Translations under genes and position numbers: made by a program
Shown here: positions 40,141 to 52,595 of the stretch, piece after piece
Position numbering within the stretch: position 1 is the first letter of the stretch
Layout: every line of letters starts with the position of its first letter
Source of the DNA: Mesorhizobium sp. M2E.F.Ca.ET.219.01.1.1
Lineage (GTDB): Bacteria; Pseudomonadota; Alphaproteobacteria; Rhizobiales; Rhizobiaceae
Direction of reading: 5' to 3'
NCBI RefSeq assembly: GCF_004016445.2
Contig: NZ_SADT02000002.1
Location: 434,001 to 498,000 of the forward strand
Length of the DNA stretch: 64,000 bases
Notes under the pieces: generated by a model
Databases searched by the model: none
Told to the model about the DNA's origin: nothing
Seen by the model: the letters and a program-made list of their open reading frames with translations, nothing else

Positions 40141-40523
40141 GCTGGATTTCTAGTGCCTGTTCGCTGGATCAACCCGGCGGCGTTCACGGCGCGTTGCAAT
40201 CCGGCGACTACAGACGCTGCCGGTCGCCATAGACATTGCGATCGATAGCCTGTCAGTCCGGTTCCCGGACAAGCTCGCTGAAAGCATTAAAATCAAGAAA
40301 ACGTGTCCTGTGCCGGCCGCGACTTATGCCGTGTGCCAGATGGCGTCACTGGTAGCGTCCGTCACCAGTAAGGGAGGTCCATCATGAGAAAAAAAGCGGT
40401 GCGATATTGGTTGGAATTTCAGATGATATGTGATTTCTGTTGAGCGCATAGTTTCTCAATTAGCTGCATCGGGAATTATTTGAATTTTCTCCATCTTGTC
40501 GATCCAAGAGAAATGTGGTCGTG
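40141..40523. other. Intergenic leader between smc and the rhomboid fusion, AT-richer than its neighbours
   Basis: About 380 bases with no long ORF. The second half (from about 40380) is visibly poorer in G and C than the flanking core genes, with runs such as GAGAAAAAAAG and TTATTTGAATTTTC. It contains a small hairpin (ACTGG...CCAGT, near 40349-40370), a strong ribosome-binding site and the 19-codon ORF described separately. No promoter could be assigned with confidence. Confidence 0.5.
40384..40443 (+). CDS. Nineteen-residue ORF with strong ribosome-binding site (possible leader peptide)
   Basis: AGGGAGGT at 40371-40378 lies six bases before ATG 40384, an unusually good Shine-Dalgarno for this window. 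The ORF reads MRKKAVRYWLEFQMICDFC and stops at TGA 40443, about 80 bases before the rhomboid fusion. It has Trp, Tyr and two Cys but no run of one amino acid, so classical attenuation is not clear. It may be a leader peptide, a small membrane-active peptide or chance. Confidence 0.35.
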   Translation: MRKKAVRYWLEFQMICDFC

Positions 40524-42212
40524 ATGTTCGAAGCCGATCAAGAAAAGAAATTCTACTATTCGAGCGCCAAGCTCATAAGGCCACTCGTCGTATTCGCTAT
40601 GATGTTCGGAATAGGGATTCTCAGCCTCTTTGTTCAGCACCCACCGCCCCTACTTGTCCTTAGTACATGGATTTGCTTGATTGCCGGCGGTTTGCTGGGC
40701 ACGATGACGTTGCGTCAGCTCCTGACGCGAGCACCTGCGCTGGTGCTTTCGCCGCAAGGTGTGAAAGTCCGCTACCTAAGCGACACCGTACCTTGGAGCG
40801 CGATAACGAAGCTTTCTGAAGTGTCCACCAAGAACGCCGTCATTCTGAGGCTGGCCGTCGACCCTGCCTACGCCCAGAGCGTGCCGCGGCCATGGTATAC
40901 ATTGCAGCGGGGCGGCAAGTTGTCTCTCGGCGTCGCGATCAGCCAGATCGACACTGCCGGCACGGATATTGCTCAACTTTGCCGTAGCTACATGGCGGCG
41001 CACCCAAAAGCGCTCGATACGATGGAGGAACAAGCTGGCCGCAGTCTGCCGTCGTCTGCCACGCAGCCATTTGCTTCGTATGGGCTTATCGTCCTGCTGG
41101 CGGTCATCTATTGCGCTGAACTGGCCTTTGCCGTCGACTCCAACCAGGGTGGATCGCCCTCGACGCAAACCCTGATCGCGCTTGGCGGCATGTTCGGATC
41201 TTCGATCTGGGCCGGCCAGTGGTGGCGACTGGTCACGGCCACATTGATGCACGCCAGCCTCGCGCATCTTCTCGGCAACAGCTTTGCGCTTTGGCGCGCA
41301 GGGGTTTTGTTGGAGGGGTTGGTCGGCCGCCTGTGGTTCCTGGCGCTTTTTGCGCTATGCGCGGTGGGCGGTGAAGTCGCTTCGCTCTTCGTGACCCCGG
41401 CCAACACTGTAGGTGTTGGCGCGTCAGGCGGCATAGTCGGGCTTTTTGCTACGGCAATCGTGTTCAGCTTTCATTTCCGCTCCAGCGCGGAGCGCACTCT
41501 CATGCAAACGCGCGCGCTTTCGATTCTCGTTCCGGCAGTGCTGCCGCTTTTTGCCGGCCCCGATAACGGCCTGAGGATCGACTATTCCGCCCATATCGGC
41601 GGCGCCGTCGTGGGCGCGGTGCTTGCCCTGGCGCTGATGTTATTTTGGTCTCGCGACCAGGGCCGCCCACGCTACACTCGCGCCGCAGGAGCTGTTGCCG
41701 GCATTTTCGCCTTGATAGCGGTTGGTGCGCTCGTCCCGATCACCCGAACCTATGCCGCCTATCAGGAAGAGAGCGGCTTTGCGGCGTTCTTCGATGGTCG
41801 CTACGCCGATGCCGTTCGGCTGTTCGGAGAGCAGAGCGAGCTACCGGATGTGCCGGTCGCTTATTACGATCTGTGGCGTATCATGGCGATGGCATATGCA
41901 AAGGACCCGAGGCTGCAAGCGCAAGCGCAGCAAGCGCAAGCCAAACTCGCGCCTGAGACCTGGCCCTATCCGATCTTCGACCTGTTTACCGGCAAGCTGT
42001 CTCCAGAAGCCTTGCAAATGAAGGCCGCCGGCAATGATCAACTGTGCGAGGCCACTTTTTACAGTGCCGAGGAAAATCTGATCGAAGGGCATATCGAAAT
42101 CGCAAAGCCATTGTTGAAGAATGCGTTGTCGATATGCCCGAAGACGTTTTTCGAGTTTGGCGGCGCACAGTTGGAATTGAGACGGCTGCGCGAAGACAGC
42201 GCCGGCTCTTGA
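40524..42212 (+). CDS. Rhomboid-family intramembrane serine protease with N-terminal STM3941-like domain
   Basis: Read from ATG 40524 (MFEADQEKKF; GTG 40515 is an alternative) the protein has 562 residues. The N-terminal part (about 1-165) has two membrane helices and a PH-like segment (LTRAPALVLSPQGVKV, then TVPWSAITKLSEV) resembling STM3941-type proteins. The rhomboid core follows with HASLAHLLGNSF, the serine in GVGASGGIVGLFA (S301) and the histidine in AHIGGAVVGAVL (H357), so a complete Ser-His dyad is present. The C-terminal about 150 residues are soluble and Ala/Gln-rich helical, possibly TPR-like. Substrate unknown. Confidence 0.85.
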   Translation: MFEADQEKKFYYSSAKLIRPLVVFAMMFGIGILSLFVQHPPPLLVLSTWICLIAGGLLGTMTLRQLLTRAPALVLSPQGVKVRYLSDTVPWSAITKLSEVSTKNAVILRLAVDPAYAQSVPRPWYTLQRGGKLSLGVAISQIDTAGTDIAQLCRSYMAAHPKALDTMEEQAGRSLPSSATQPFASYGLIVLLAVIYCAELAFAVDSNQGGSPSTQTLIALGGMFGSSIWAGQWWRLVTATLMHASLAHLLGNSFALWRAGVLLEGLVGRLWFLALFALCAVGGEVASLFVTPANTVGVGASGGIVGLFATAIVFSFHFRSSAERTLMQTRALSILVPAVLPLFAGPDNGLRIDYSAHIGGAVVGAVLALALMLFWSRDQGRPRYTRAAGAVAGIFALIAVGALVPITRTYAAYQEESGFAAFFDGRYADAVRLFGEQSELPDVPVAYYDLWRIMAMAYAKDPRLQAQAQQAQAKLAPETWPYPIFDLFTGKLSPEALQMKAAGNDQLCEATFYSAEENLIEGHIEIAKPLLKNALSICPKTFFEFGGAQLELRRLREDSAGS

Positions 42213-42257
42213 ATCCACATTTATCGTGCGGCGCCTATTCGCTCGCTTTAGACCGAC

Positions 42258-43970
42258 CTACTTCTCAGGCGCCGTCGCCGGCGCAGTATATCTGCGCCGC
42301 ACGGCATCGATCACCAGCTTGCGGCTCTCCTCGGCCGACAATGTCTTATCCTTCTCCGCCTCTGCCGTCTCGCGGGCAAGCTCCTTATCCCGGATCTGCT
42401 GGCGGAACCATTTGGAATAATCGCCAGCGCGCAGGTGATATTCCCAGGTCTTGTCGTCGATGCCTTCCGCCATCTGCGCGAAGATGATGAGATTGTGGGC
42501 TCTGAGGTTCATCGTCTTCTTTGGTCCGGTGAAATAGAAGCTGCCCGCCTCGTCGAGCTCGCCTTCGGCATATTTGCGGCTGTGCCGCTTCAGCGACTGG
42601 CTGGGCTCGATGGCCTTGACCGTGAACGGCTTCTTGCCGTCATGCGGCCGCCAGAACAGCACGCGGTCGCCCTTGGGCAGAGGAATGTCCTTCGGCGCCT
42701 TCAGCCCGGTTTCCGTGCAAAAAGTCATGATCACGCCCTTTGCCTTAGGCCCGAGCGCGATCACCGCCGTCACCAGACGCAGGGCGTCGGTGGAAATCGC
42801 TTCGGGATGGACGGTGATCAGCACCGTGCCGGGCAGCTCGATCGAAAGCACGGATCGCGTATCCGCGCGCCGCTTGGGCATCAAATGATGCGCCTCATCG
42901 ATGATCAGCCAATGCGGCCTTGCGGTCCGGTAGCGGACATTGCCGAGGCCAGGCAGCAGTTCGGCGAAGAAACCGGGACGCTCATCGACCTTCAGCGCCA
43001 GGCCATTGACCACGACATTGTTTTGCGGCTTCTCGAGCAGTTCCAGCAATTGCTCCTTGTTCGGCGCGGTCGAGCCATTGCCGAGCGGCACCGCGCCCTT
43101 CAGCCCGTCATAGTCGCCTTCGGGATCGAAGATGCAGAACTGCAGCCCCTTCTCGACCAACCGCTCGGTGAGCGCCGTGGCCAGGGTCGATTTGCCGATG
43201 CCCGAGCTGCCGGCAATCAGCACCGTCTCTGTCGGCGACAGGTAAATCTCCTTGCCGCGCGAATTCCCGAGCAGCACACCGCGCGAGCGCTTCCTGGCAA
43301 TCAGGTGGTCGTGCTTGATCAGCTTGCGGATCAGTTCCTCGACGCCCTTGCCGCGCGCCTCCTTGGCGAGGAGGTCGGCGGTTTCCTTGACAGCGGGCAA
43401 TGCGTTGGCCACCGCGACGCTGCAGCCCGAGGCCCTGAGGAAAGCGTGGTCGTTCTCGGCATCGCCGACGCCCACGACGTTATGCGGCGACAGCTTCAGG
43501 TCTTCGAGCGCCGCCGCCAGTCCGGTCGCCTTGTTGATGCCGGAAGGCAGGATCATCACCGCGCCCTTGTTGAAGATGATCTCCAGCTCGAGTCCAAGCT
43601 TCTTGATGACGTCGAGCACGGTGGCCTGGTGCGGCTCCCAGGTGGCGACGATCGAGCGGCCGACCGAGAGCGGCTTCACGCCGCGCTTCTTCAGCCTGTC
43701 GACCAGTTCAGCGGAAGGCGAGGGCGAGATCGCGCGCTCTTCCTCGCTCGCCGGCGTGTAGATGAGCGCGCCGTTCTCGGCCACGACCTTGTCGAACAGG
43801 GAAAGTTCGGGAAACACCTCCTTGAGATCGGGCAGCTCGCGCCCGGTGACCAGGATCAGCTTGCGTCCGGATTTCTTCAGCTTCTCCAGCGCCGAGATCG
43901 TGCTCGCGGTGACCAGCCCGTCATGCGCCAGCGTGCCGTCATAATCGGTGGCCAGAGCCATGAAATACAT
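42258..43970 (-). CDS. Fusion of HAD-IIB (Cof-like) phosphatase and HerA/DUF87-like P-loop ATPase
   Basis: From ATG 43970 (43961 also possible) the protein has 570 residues. The N-terminal half (about 5-225) is a HAD-IIB hydrolase: ATDYDGTLA with D9 and D11, LILVTGRELPDL, the SGINKATGLAAAL lysine, and GVGDAENDHAFLRASG. The C-terminal half (from about 245) is an ATPase with Walker A AGSSGIGKST (K260), LVEKGLQFCIFDPEGDYDGL and Walker B WLIIDEAHHL (D358, E359), as in HerA/DUF87 proteins. The pairing suggests coupling of phosphate-ester hydrolysis with an ATP-driven motor, but no function is known. It stands alone. Confidence 0.85.
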   Translation of the reverse strand: MYFMALATDYDGTLAHDGLVTASTISALEKLKKSGRKLILVTGRELPDLKEVFPELSLFDKVVAENGALIYTPASEEERAISPSPSAELVDRLKKRGVKPLSVGRSIVATWEPHQATVLDVIKKLGLELEIIFNKGAVMILPSGINKATGLAAALEDLKLSPHNVVGVGDAENDHAFLRASGCSVAVANALPAVKETADLLAKEARGKGVEELIRKLIKHDHLIARKRSRGVLLGNSRGKEIYLSPTETVLIAGSSGIGKSTLATALTERLVEKGLQFCIFDPEGDYDGLKGAVPLGNGSTAPNKEQLLELLEKPQNNVVVNGLALKVDERPGFFAELLPGLGNVRYRTARPHWLIIDEAHHLMPKRRADTRSVLSIELPGTVLITVHPEAISTDALRLVTAVIALGPKAKGVIMTFCTETGLKAPKDIPLPKGDRVLFWRPHDGKKPFTVKAIEPSQSLKRHSRKYAEGELDEAGSFYFTGPKKTMNLRAHNLIIFAQMAEGIDDKTWEYHLRAGDYSKWFRQQIRDKELARETAEAEKDKTLSAEESRKLVIDAVRRRYTAPATAPEK

Positions 43971-44233
43971 CGGTTGAGCCTCTCCGCTGGCTGTCGTGCC
44001 CGGTCCGTCTGGAATGAACAACGCCTGTCGGCGGAAAAGGTTTTAGTTGGCGCCCTGCGGAGTGCCTCGCCGCGCGGACAGGCGAAGATAGTCGGCGGCG
44101 CCATCCTGTCGGCTGCAATTCCGAGCCGCAATTGTGCGGAAATGCGCCAAATGTGACGGCGTCGTCACCGTGGCTCGAGTGTCAGCTGATGTGGTAAGGT
44201 TGATTGTCGGCGAGGAGGAGAGGTACAGAAACA

Positions 44234-44950
44234 ATGACTGTGAGACGAACCAGAGCTTACGTCACATCCGGCTTGGTTCTAGCGGTGTGCATTGTAGTTC
44301 CTTGGCAGAACGCCACTGCCGCTCAAAATTGCGACTCAGCCGCGACACCCGGCGTCAATTGGCAGGACTGTGACAAAAAGCTTCTCATCCTTAAAGGACA
44401 GGACCTGAGCGGGGCGAACCTGATCAGCGTTGATTTCACTTCGACCGACCTCAGGAACAGCAATCTCCTTGCGGCAAATTTTGAGAAGGCAACGCTTGTG
44501 CGTGCTTCCCTAGCTGACTCGACCGCCAAAGGCGCCCGGTTCGACAAAATCGAGGCCTACAGGACCGACTTCAGCCATATGGACGCGCAGGGCGCCGTGT
44601 TTACGAGCGCCGAAGTGCAGCGCTCGAATTTCGAGGACGCCAATCTGACGAATGTTGATTTCACAAAGGCGGAATTGGGGCGAGCGCAGTTCCATGACGC
44701 CGACATCAGTGGCAGCCGCTTTTCGTTTGCCAATCTCGCGCGGGCGGACTTCCGAGGAGCGACGTTCACCAAGCCGATAGACTTTGACCGCGCCTTTCTC
44801 TTTCTGACCCGTATCGAGGGCCTAGATCTTTCCAAATCGGCGGGCCTGTCCCAATGGCAGCTCAACATGGCTTGCGGAGACGCCCGGACCGAGTTGCCTT
44901 CTGGCTTGACCAGGCCTGAAGGTTGGCCCTGTCAATTCCAGGAGGAATAG
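44234..44950 (+). CDS. Secreted pentapeptide-repeat protein
   Basis: From ATG 44234 the protein has 238 residues with a signal peptide (about 1-27, ending NATAAQ). About residues 55-195 are pentapeptide repeats of the A(D/N)LxX type (DLSGANLISVDF, NLLAANFEKATL, ANLTNVDFTKAELG, ANLARADFRGATF), which form a right-handed beta-helix. A C-terminal segment with paired cysteines (NMACGDARTELPSG and WPCQFQEE) matches a conserved tail seen in many rhizobial pentapeptide proteins. Cytosolic members mimic DNA, but an exported one cannot do so; its role is unknown. Confidence 0.85.
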   Translation: MTVRRTRAYVTSGLVLAVCIVVPWQNATAAQNCDSAATPGVNWQDCDKKLLILKGQDLSGANLISVDFTSTDLRNSNLLAANFEKATLVRASLADSTAKGARFDKIEAYRTDFSHMDAQGAVFTSAEVQRSNFEDANLTNVDFTKAELGRAQFHDADISGSRFSFANLARADFRGATFTKPIDFDRAFLFLTRIEGLDLSKSAGLSQWQLNMACGDARTELPSGLTRPEGWPCQFQEE

Positions 44951-45015
44951 TTGTCGGCAAGCGAACCGCGGTAATGCTGCACCCGACAGGGTCCCAGGAC
45001 ATCTGCTTAGCGGAA

Positions 45016-45110
45016 CTAGAGCAATTCCAAGAGCGGTTTTCCGTCCGCAATTTGCGTACAAACAAAGAGAAAGCGGTTCGCCGTTTCCGTGAACCGGTGA
45101 AACGCTCTAG
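45016..45110. repeat. Composite palindromic intergenic repeat bounded by CTAGAGC/GCTCTAG
   Basis: CTAGAGC at 45016-45022 and GCTCTAG at 45104-45110 bound the unit. The first half (GCAATTCC...CGGTTTTCCGTCCGCAATTTGC) and the AAACAAAGAGA tail match the repeat at 18603-18662. The second half adds AAGCGGTTCGCCGTTTCC and GAACCGGTGAAACGC. It occupies most of the gap before tRNA-Gln; the rest shows nothing recognisable. Confidence 0.75.
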
Positions 45111-45251
45111 AGACCAAGATGATGACGACATGCGTGATCCCCAGGCCTATGTCGAAACCTTGCCGGAACGGGTTGCGCAAGCCCCCGCCAGGCGAGTGCG
45201 GTCAAGGTAGCCCATGTCGTCCGCCTACATGGTCAAGGTCGAAAATGGCGG

Positions 45252-45326
45252 TGGCTGGGGCGCCAGGATTCGAACCTGGGAATGTCGGTACCAAAAACCG
45301 ATGCCTTACCACTTGGCGACGCCCCA
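45252..45326 (-). tRNA. tRNA-Gln (anticodon TTG)
   Basis: On the minus strand the 75-base gene starts with TGGGGCG, which pairs with CGCCCCA at its 3' end. The anticodon arm is CGGTTTTTGGTACCG, giving anticodon TTG. The T-arm is CCAGGTTCGAATCCTGG and the CCA end is encoded. The D-arm GCC...GGTAAGGC is also normal. The cloverleaf is complete, so it should be functional. Confidence 0.95.
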
Positions 45327-45356
45327 GCAGGCGGGGCATGCCCGCTTGCGCGCGGC

Positions 45357-45385
45357 CTTATAGGACGGGTCGGAGCAAAGCTCAA
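45357..45385 (-). promoter_or_regulatory. Sigma-70-like promoter for tRNA-Gln
   Basis: On the minus strand TTGAGC (45385-45380) and TATAAG (45362-45357) are separated by exactly 17 bases. The predicted start lies about 25 bases before the tRNA 5' end. The spacing and position fit a housekeeping promoter. Confidence 0.5.
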
Positions 45386-45553
45386 TGCCGGAAGACCAAC
45401 TAAAATCGGCAGCGACGCGGGCCGCGAATCCGGCCAGTTCACCCTATCGCCGGCAGTAGAGCGCAAGCCGCACGCCGCGCGGCGGCTTGGCAGTAGCGCC
45501 GGCAGGGCAGCGGTTCAGCTCAGGCTCTCGGGAAGCAGGCGATGCATCCCTGC

Positions 45554-46528
45554 CTACGCTTGGGCCACGCGCGCGCGGCAATCGTCCAGAACGGCAGCGA
45601 GCGTCTCTTCGAAAGAATATCGGGGGGCCCAGCCAAGCAGGGTCCTGGCGCGGGTCGCATCGCCGACGATGCAGGGCAGGTCACTTGGCCGCATCCGCAA
45701 GGGATCCTGCTCGGTGACGATCTTGACGCTGCTACGGGCCAGCAGCAGGTCGAGAATGTCGCCCATCCGCCAGGAAAGGCCGGATGCAACATTGAAGATT
45801 GTGTTCGGCGCAAGATCGCGGCTGCGCAGGACCGCGCGCGCATAGGCATCGGCGATGTCGCGCGCGTCCAGGAAATCGCGCCTTGCGTCGAGATTGCCGA
45901 CGCGGATGACCGGCGCAGCCAGGCCTGCTTCGATGCGCGCAATCTGCATGGCGAAGGCCGGCACCGCGAATGCCCCGGTCTGGCCTGGTCCCGTATGGTT
46001 GAAGGGACGCATCCGAACGCATTTCAACCCCCGGTATGACAGCGCGCCGAGCGCGAGGTCGGCCGCGGCCTTGGTCGCGGCGTAATCGTCGATCGGGGCA
46101 AGCAGCGTGCTTTCGTCGAGCGGTTGCCCGGTCTTTGCGCTTTCGCCATAGACCAGACCCGATCCGACATGGATCAGCCAGGCCTCCGGCGCCTTGTCGA
46201 GGACGGCATTGGCCACGTTGAGCGCGCCGTCCACGTGGATGCGCCAGGTGTTCTGGGGATCCGCCTGAGCGGCGTCGAGGGCCGCGAGCGCCGCCAGGTG
46301 GACGACATGCGTTGGCCGGTGGCGGGCAATGGCGTCCTTGACGGCGGCCGGGTCCGTCACGTCCAGTTCGTCGACCTCGCCGAAAACGGGATGCGGACCG
46401 CCATATTTGGAGGTCGCGGCAATGGCAATGTCGTCGCCGCAAACGCTGCGCAGCGCATCGCAGACATAAGGGCCGACAAAACCGTTGGCACCGGTCAGGA
46501 AAACGCGCACGGGCGCTTCACGAGCCAT
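45554..46528 (-). CDS. rmd: NAD-dependent epimerase/reductase, GDP-4-keto-6-deoxymannose reductase type
   Basis: The 324-residue SDR-fold protein has the nucleotide loop FLTGANGFVGPY (about residues 10-21), the HVVHLAALAALDAAQ segment, the Ser in HVGSGLVYGES and the YAATK catalytic Tyr-Lys pair near residue 149. With gmd and a phosphomannomutase on the same strand just upstream, reduction of GDP-4-keto-6-deoxymannose to GDP-D-rhamnose is the best guess. GDP-6-deoxy-D-talose or GDP-L-fucose synthesis cannot be excluded. Confidence 0.8.
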   Translation of the reverse strand: MAREAPVRVFLTGANGFVGPYVCDALRSVCGDDIAIAATSKYGGPHPVFGEVDELDVTDPAAVKDAIARHRPTHVVHLAALAALDAAQADPQNTWRIHVDGALNVANAVLDKAPEAWLIHVGSGLVYGESAKTGQPLDESTLLAPIDDYAATKAAADLALGALSYRGLKCVRMRPFNHTGPGQTGAFAVPAFAMQIARIEAGLAAPVIRVGNLDARRDFLDARDIADAYARAVLRSRDLAPNTIFNVASGLSWRMGDILDLLLARSSVKIVTEQDPLRMRPSDLPCIVGDATRARTLLGWAPRYSFEETLAAVLDDCRARVAQA

Positions 46529-46605
46529 GACGGACCGTCCGCATGCGGATGCGTGTCGGAACGCGGTGCATCAAGTCATCGGCCCGTAAAAGCAAGAGTT
46601 TCCTT

Positions 46606-47592
<987 letters not shown>

Positions 47593-47690
47593 TCAATGGT
47601 CTTGGTGATCGAGCGAGATGCGGGGCGCAAGTCCCCATCGTTGCTGGATTAGGCGCTCCAAGCCTGCGGCAACCGCCGGCACCGCTGTCA

Positions 47691-49115
47691 TTATACGGCC
47701 TGGGCCTTATCCGCCAGTGCGGCGTCGCGCGCCCGTTGCAGCGTCATAGCCACGATTTCGGTCGCCCTGTGATGGCTGGCGGCCTCGGCGTAGCAGCGAA
47801 ATTCGGGAGCGTTGCCGGAAGGCCGCAGATGGATAATCTCGCCGCTGGTCATTCGCGCCCTGAGACCGTCGGTCTCGTCTATGTCCGCCACCATGCCGAA
47901 GGGCGCCAGGAACCGCTGCAACGCGTCGCGATCGGCAAGCTTGCGCATCAGGCCGCGCGATGTCTCGACCGGGAAGTTCTCGAGCCGCTCACTGGCGCAG
48001 ACCGGAAGATTCCAGGTTTCACGCAGGCTGGAGAGCGTTTTGCCGGCCGATGCCATCGTGCCCAGCACGGCCAGGATCGGCAAGAATGAATCCCGCGTCG
48101 GCAGCGCCGACAATATTCCGCCGTTCACCAAGCAGTCGGATCCCAGCAGAACCCCGCCATTGGCTTCGAAGCCGACGACGATGCCGCCTGCCTGCCGCGC
48201 GGCGTTCATTCCCTCTATGACGAAAGGGGACCCGACCTTCGTTCTCCTGACGCTGAACCCGAAAGCCTCGGATATGCCGGAGTTGGAGGTGACCGGCGTC
48301 ACCACGACATCGGCCTTGAGGAAGAGCGCCGTGGCCAGCCCGATCAGGTCACCGCGGAACAACTCGCCATTCTCATCAATGACAAGGGGGCGGTCGGCAT
48401 CGGCATCGGCCGAGACCACCGCGTCGAATTTGAACTCGCGCACCCAGTCCTGCACCTTCGCCATCGTTTCCTGGCCGACGGCCTCGGTGTCGACAGGCAC
48501 GAAAGTGTCTGATTTGCCGACGGGGATCACATCGGCGCCGAAGGATCGCAGGACCTCGACCAGCAGCTCCGCCGCAACCGTGCTGTGCTGGTAGACGCCG
48601 AGCCTCATTCCCGAAAGAGCGCCAGCGGGCAGAATTGCCTCGACACGATCTCGAAAGGCCGCGAGCGCCTGTTCATGGCCGGCCTGCCGGTCCCCATATG
48701 CCGGCGGCCATGGATATTGATCCGACAGCTCAGCGACAGAAAGGGTGATCGCGGCCTCGTCCGCCTTGTCGATCTCGCCCTTCGGTCCATAGAACTTGAT
48801 GCCGTTGCGGTCGGCAGGGATATGTGAGCCGGTCACCATCAGCGCCGCGGCGTCGTGCCGGCGGGCATAGAATGCAAGCGCCGGTGTGGGGATCGGACCG
48901 CAATCGACCGGCTGGAAACCGGATGCGGCCAGCGCCGCCATGCAGTCCTGCGCGATTGCCGGGCTGCTGTCGCGCAAGTCCCGACCCACGAAGACCTTGC
49001 CTTGCTGATATCCAGTCGACCGCAAGCGCCGGGCGAAGCCCTCAGTGTAAAGTCCGCTTGGCCTTCCGACCAATTCGGAAGCCAGACCTCGAACGCCGCT
49101 TGACCCGAATTTCAT
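47691..49115 (-). CDS. manB: Phosphomannomutase / phosphoglucomutase
   Basis: The 474-residue alpha-D-phosphohexomutase interconverts mannose 6-phosphate and mannose 1-phosphate, feeding GDP-mannose. The phosphoserine is S97 in MVTGSHIPADRNGIK, the metal loop is SADADADRPLVID and the C-terminal phosphate-binding loop is LRPSGNAPEFR. It is the first gene of the minus-strand cluster manB-gmd-rmd, with about 100 bases to gmd. No mannose-1-phosphate guanylyltransferase is in the window. Confidence 0.9.
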   Translation of the reverse strand: MKFGSSGVRGLASELVGRPSGLYTEGFARRLRSTGYQQGKVFVGRDLRDSSPAIAQDCMAALAASGFQPVDCGPIPTPALAFYARRHDAAALMVTGSHIPADRNGIKFYGPKGEIDKADEAAITLSVAELSDQYPWPPAYGDRQAGHEQALAAFRDRVEAILPAGALSGMRLGVYQHSTVAAELLVEVLRSFGADVIPVGKSDTFVPVDTEAVGQETMAKVQDWVREFKFDAVVSADADADRPLVIDENGELFRGDLIGLATALFLKADVVVTPVTSNSGISEAFGFSVRRTKVGSPFVIEGMNAARQAGGIVVGFEANGGVLLGSDCLVNGGILSALPTRDSFLPILAVLGTMASAGKTLSSLRETWNLPVCASERLENFPVETSRGLMRKLADRDALQRFLAPFGMVADIDETDGLRARMTSGEIIHLRPSGNAPEFRCYAEAASHHRATEIVAMTLQRARDAALADKAQAV

Positions 49116-49210
49116 CAGCCTGCTTTTGCTGTTGGAAGATCGCCGCTGTTTGTTGGAGTGAGCCGAGCCTGGCTGTCAACAGCAAAAAAACCTCGAAATC
49201 CGCGTCTTTT

Positions 49211-49555
49211 CTAATATCCCCACACCGCCAGTTCGTTGCCTGCCGGATCGGTGAAATGAAACCGCCTGCCGCCGGGGAAGGAAAAGATCGGCTTGACGAT
49301 GGTCCCCCCGGCGCTCTCGACCGCGTCCAGCGTTTCCTCGAGGTTTTCGGAGTAGAGCACGGGCAGCGGTTTGGCCGGCGCTTCCCCAGCATCAGCCTGG
49401 AAACCGCCGTCGAGCCCTTCGGCGAAAGCGGAATAGGTCGGGCCGTAGTCGGTGAACGACCATGAAAAGGCGGCGCTGTAGAAGGATTTGACGCTGTCCA
49501 GCGTGCCGCCCGTTGCCGGCAGCTCGAGATAGTCGAGTTTTCCGTTGAGTTTCAT
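49211..49555 (-). CDS. VOC family protein (glyoxalase/bleomycin-resistance fold)
   Basis: The 114-residue protein starts at ATG 49555 (GTG 49558 precedes it). It has the beta-alpha-beta pattern of one vicinal-oxygen-chelate module: LDYLELPATGGTLDSVKSFY, YSENLEETLDAVESAGG and the end HFTDPAGNELAVW with the metal-binding Glu. Substrate unknown; single small VOC modules work as dimers. Confidence 0.85.
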   Translation of the reverse strand: MKLNGKLDYLELPATGGTLDSVKSFYSAAFSWSFTDYGPTYSAFAEGLDGGFQADAGEAPAKPLPVLYSENLEETLDAVESAGGTIVKPIFSFPGGRRFHFTDPAGNELAVWGY

Positions 49556-49568
49556 CACGCTACTCCAC

Positions 49569-49602
49569 TATGTTCCTGTTATGTTCTATAACGTGCCATA
49601 AC
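49569..49602 (-). promoter_or_regulatory. Repeated motif upstream of the VOC gene
   Basis: TATGTTC occurs twice 11 bases apart (49569-49575 and 49580-49586), and GTTAT/ATAAC form a 5-bp inverted repeat with a 5-base spacer (49578-49592). It lies 14-50 bases upstream of the VOC start, where an operator or promoter would be. A low-confidence candidate. Confidence 0.25.
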
Positions 49603-49771
49603 CTCCGGCAAGTCTTTTTGACGCAGCTTTTGCTTAATCGATTGTAGTGCCTGCGAGCGCCGGCCGGTGCCTTGCCTTTCGCACTGCAGCATCCTATCGC
49701 TCGGGCAGGGGAAGGCGGGGAACCGGGCCACGGTCCGGAGGTTTCTATCTTCCACGAACTGGAGGGCAAGC

Positions 49772-52456
<2,685 letters not shown>

Positions 52457-52595
52457 GGGCCATTCCGCGGAGCGGCAGCCCAAGGGACCTTACGGTTTTG
52501 TATGGAATGTCACACGAACGTGCGTGTGACTGCCCTGAATCTCGACACCGTTTCGAGGGAGTTTCCGACACCGAACTTTTTGGTGTCAGAAACCC

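Noticed and set aside
40141..45251. Integrated mobile element next to tRNA-Gln
   Set aside because: No integrase, transposase or repeat of the tRNA 3' end was found in the stretch; kept only as an accessory-region idea.
45233..45466. ORFs across tRNA-Gln
   Set aside because: They overlap a complete tRNA gene on the same strand and have no similarity to known proteins.
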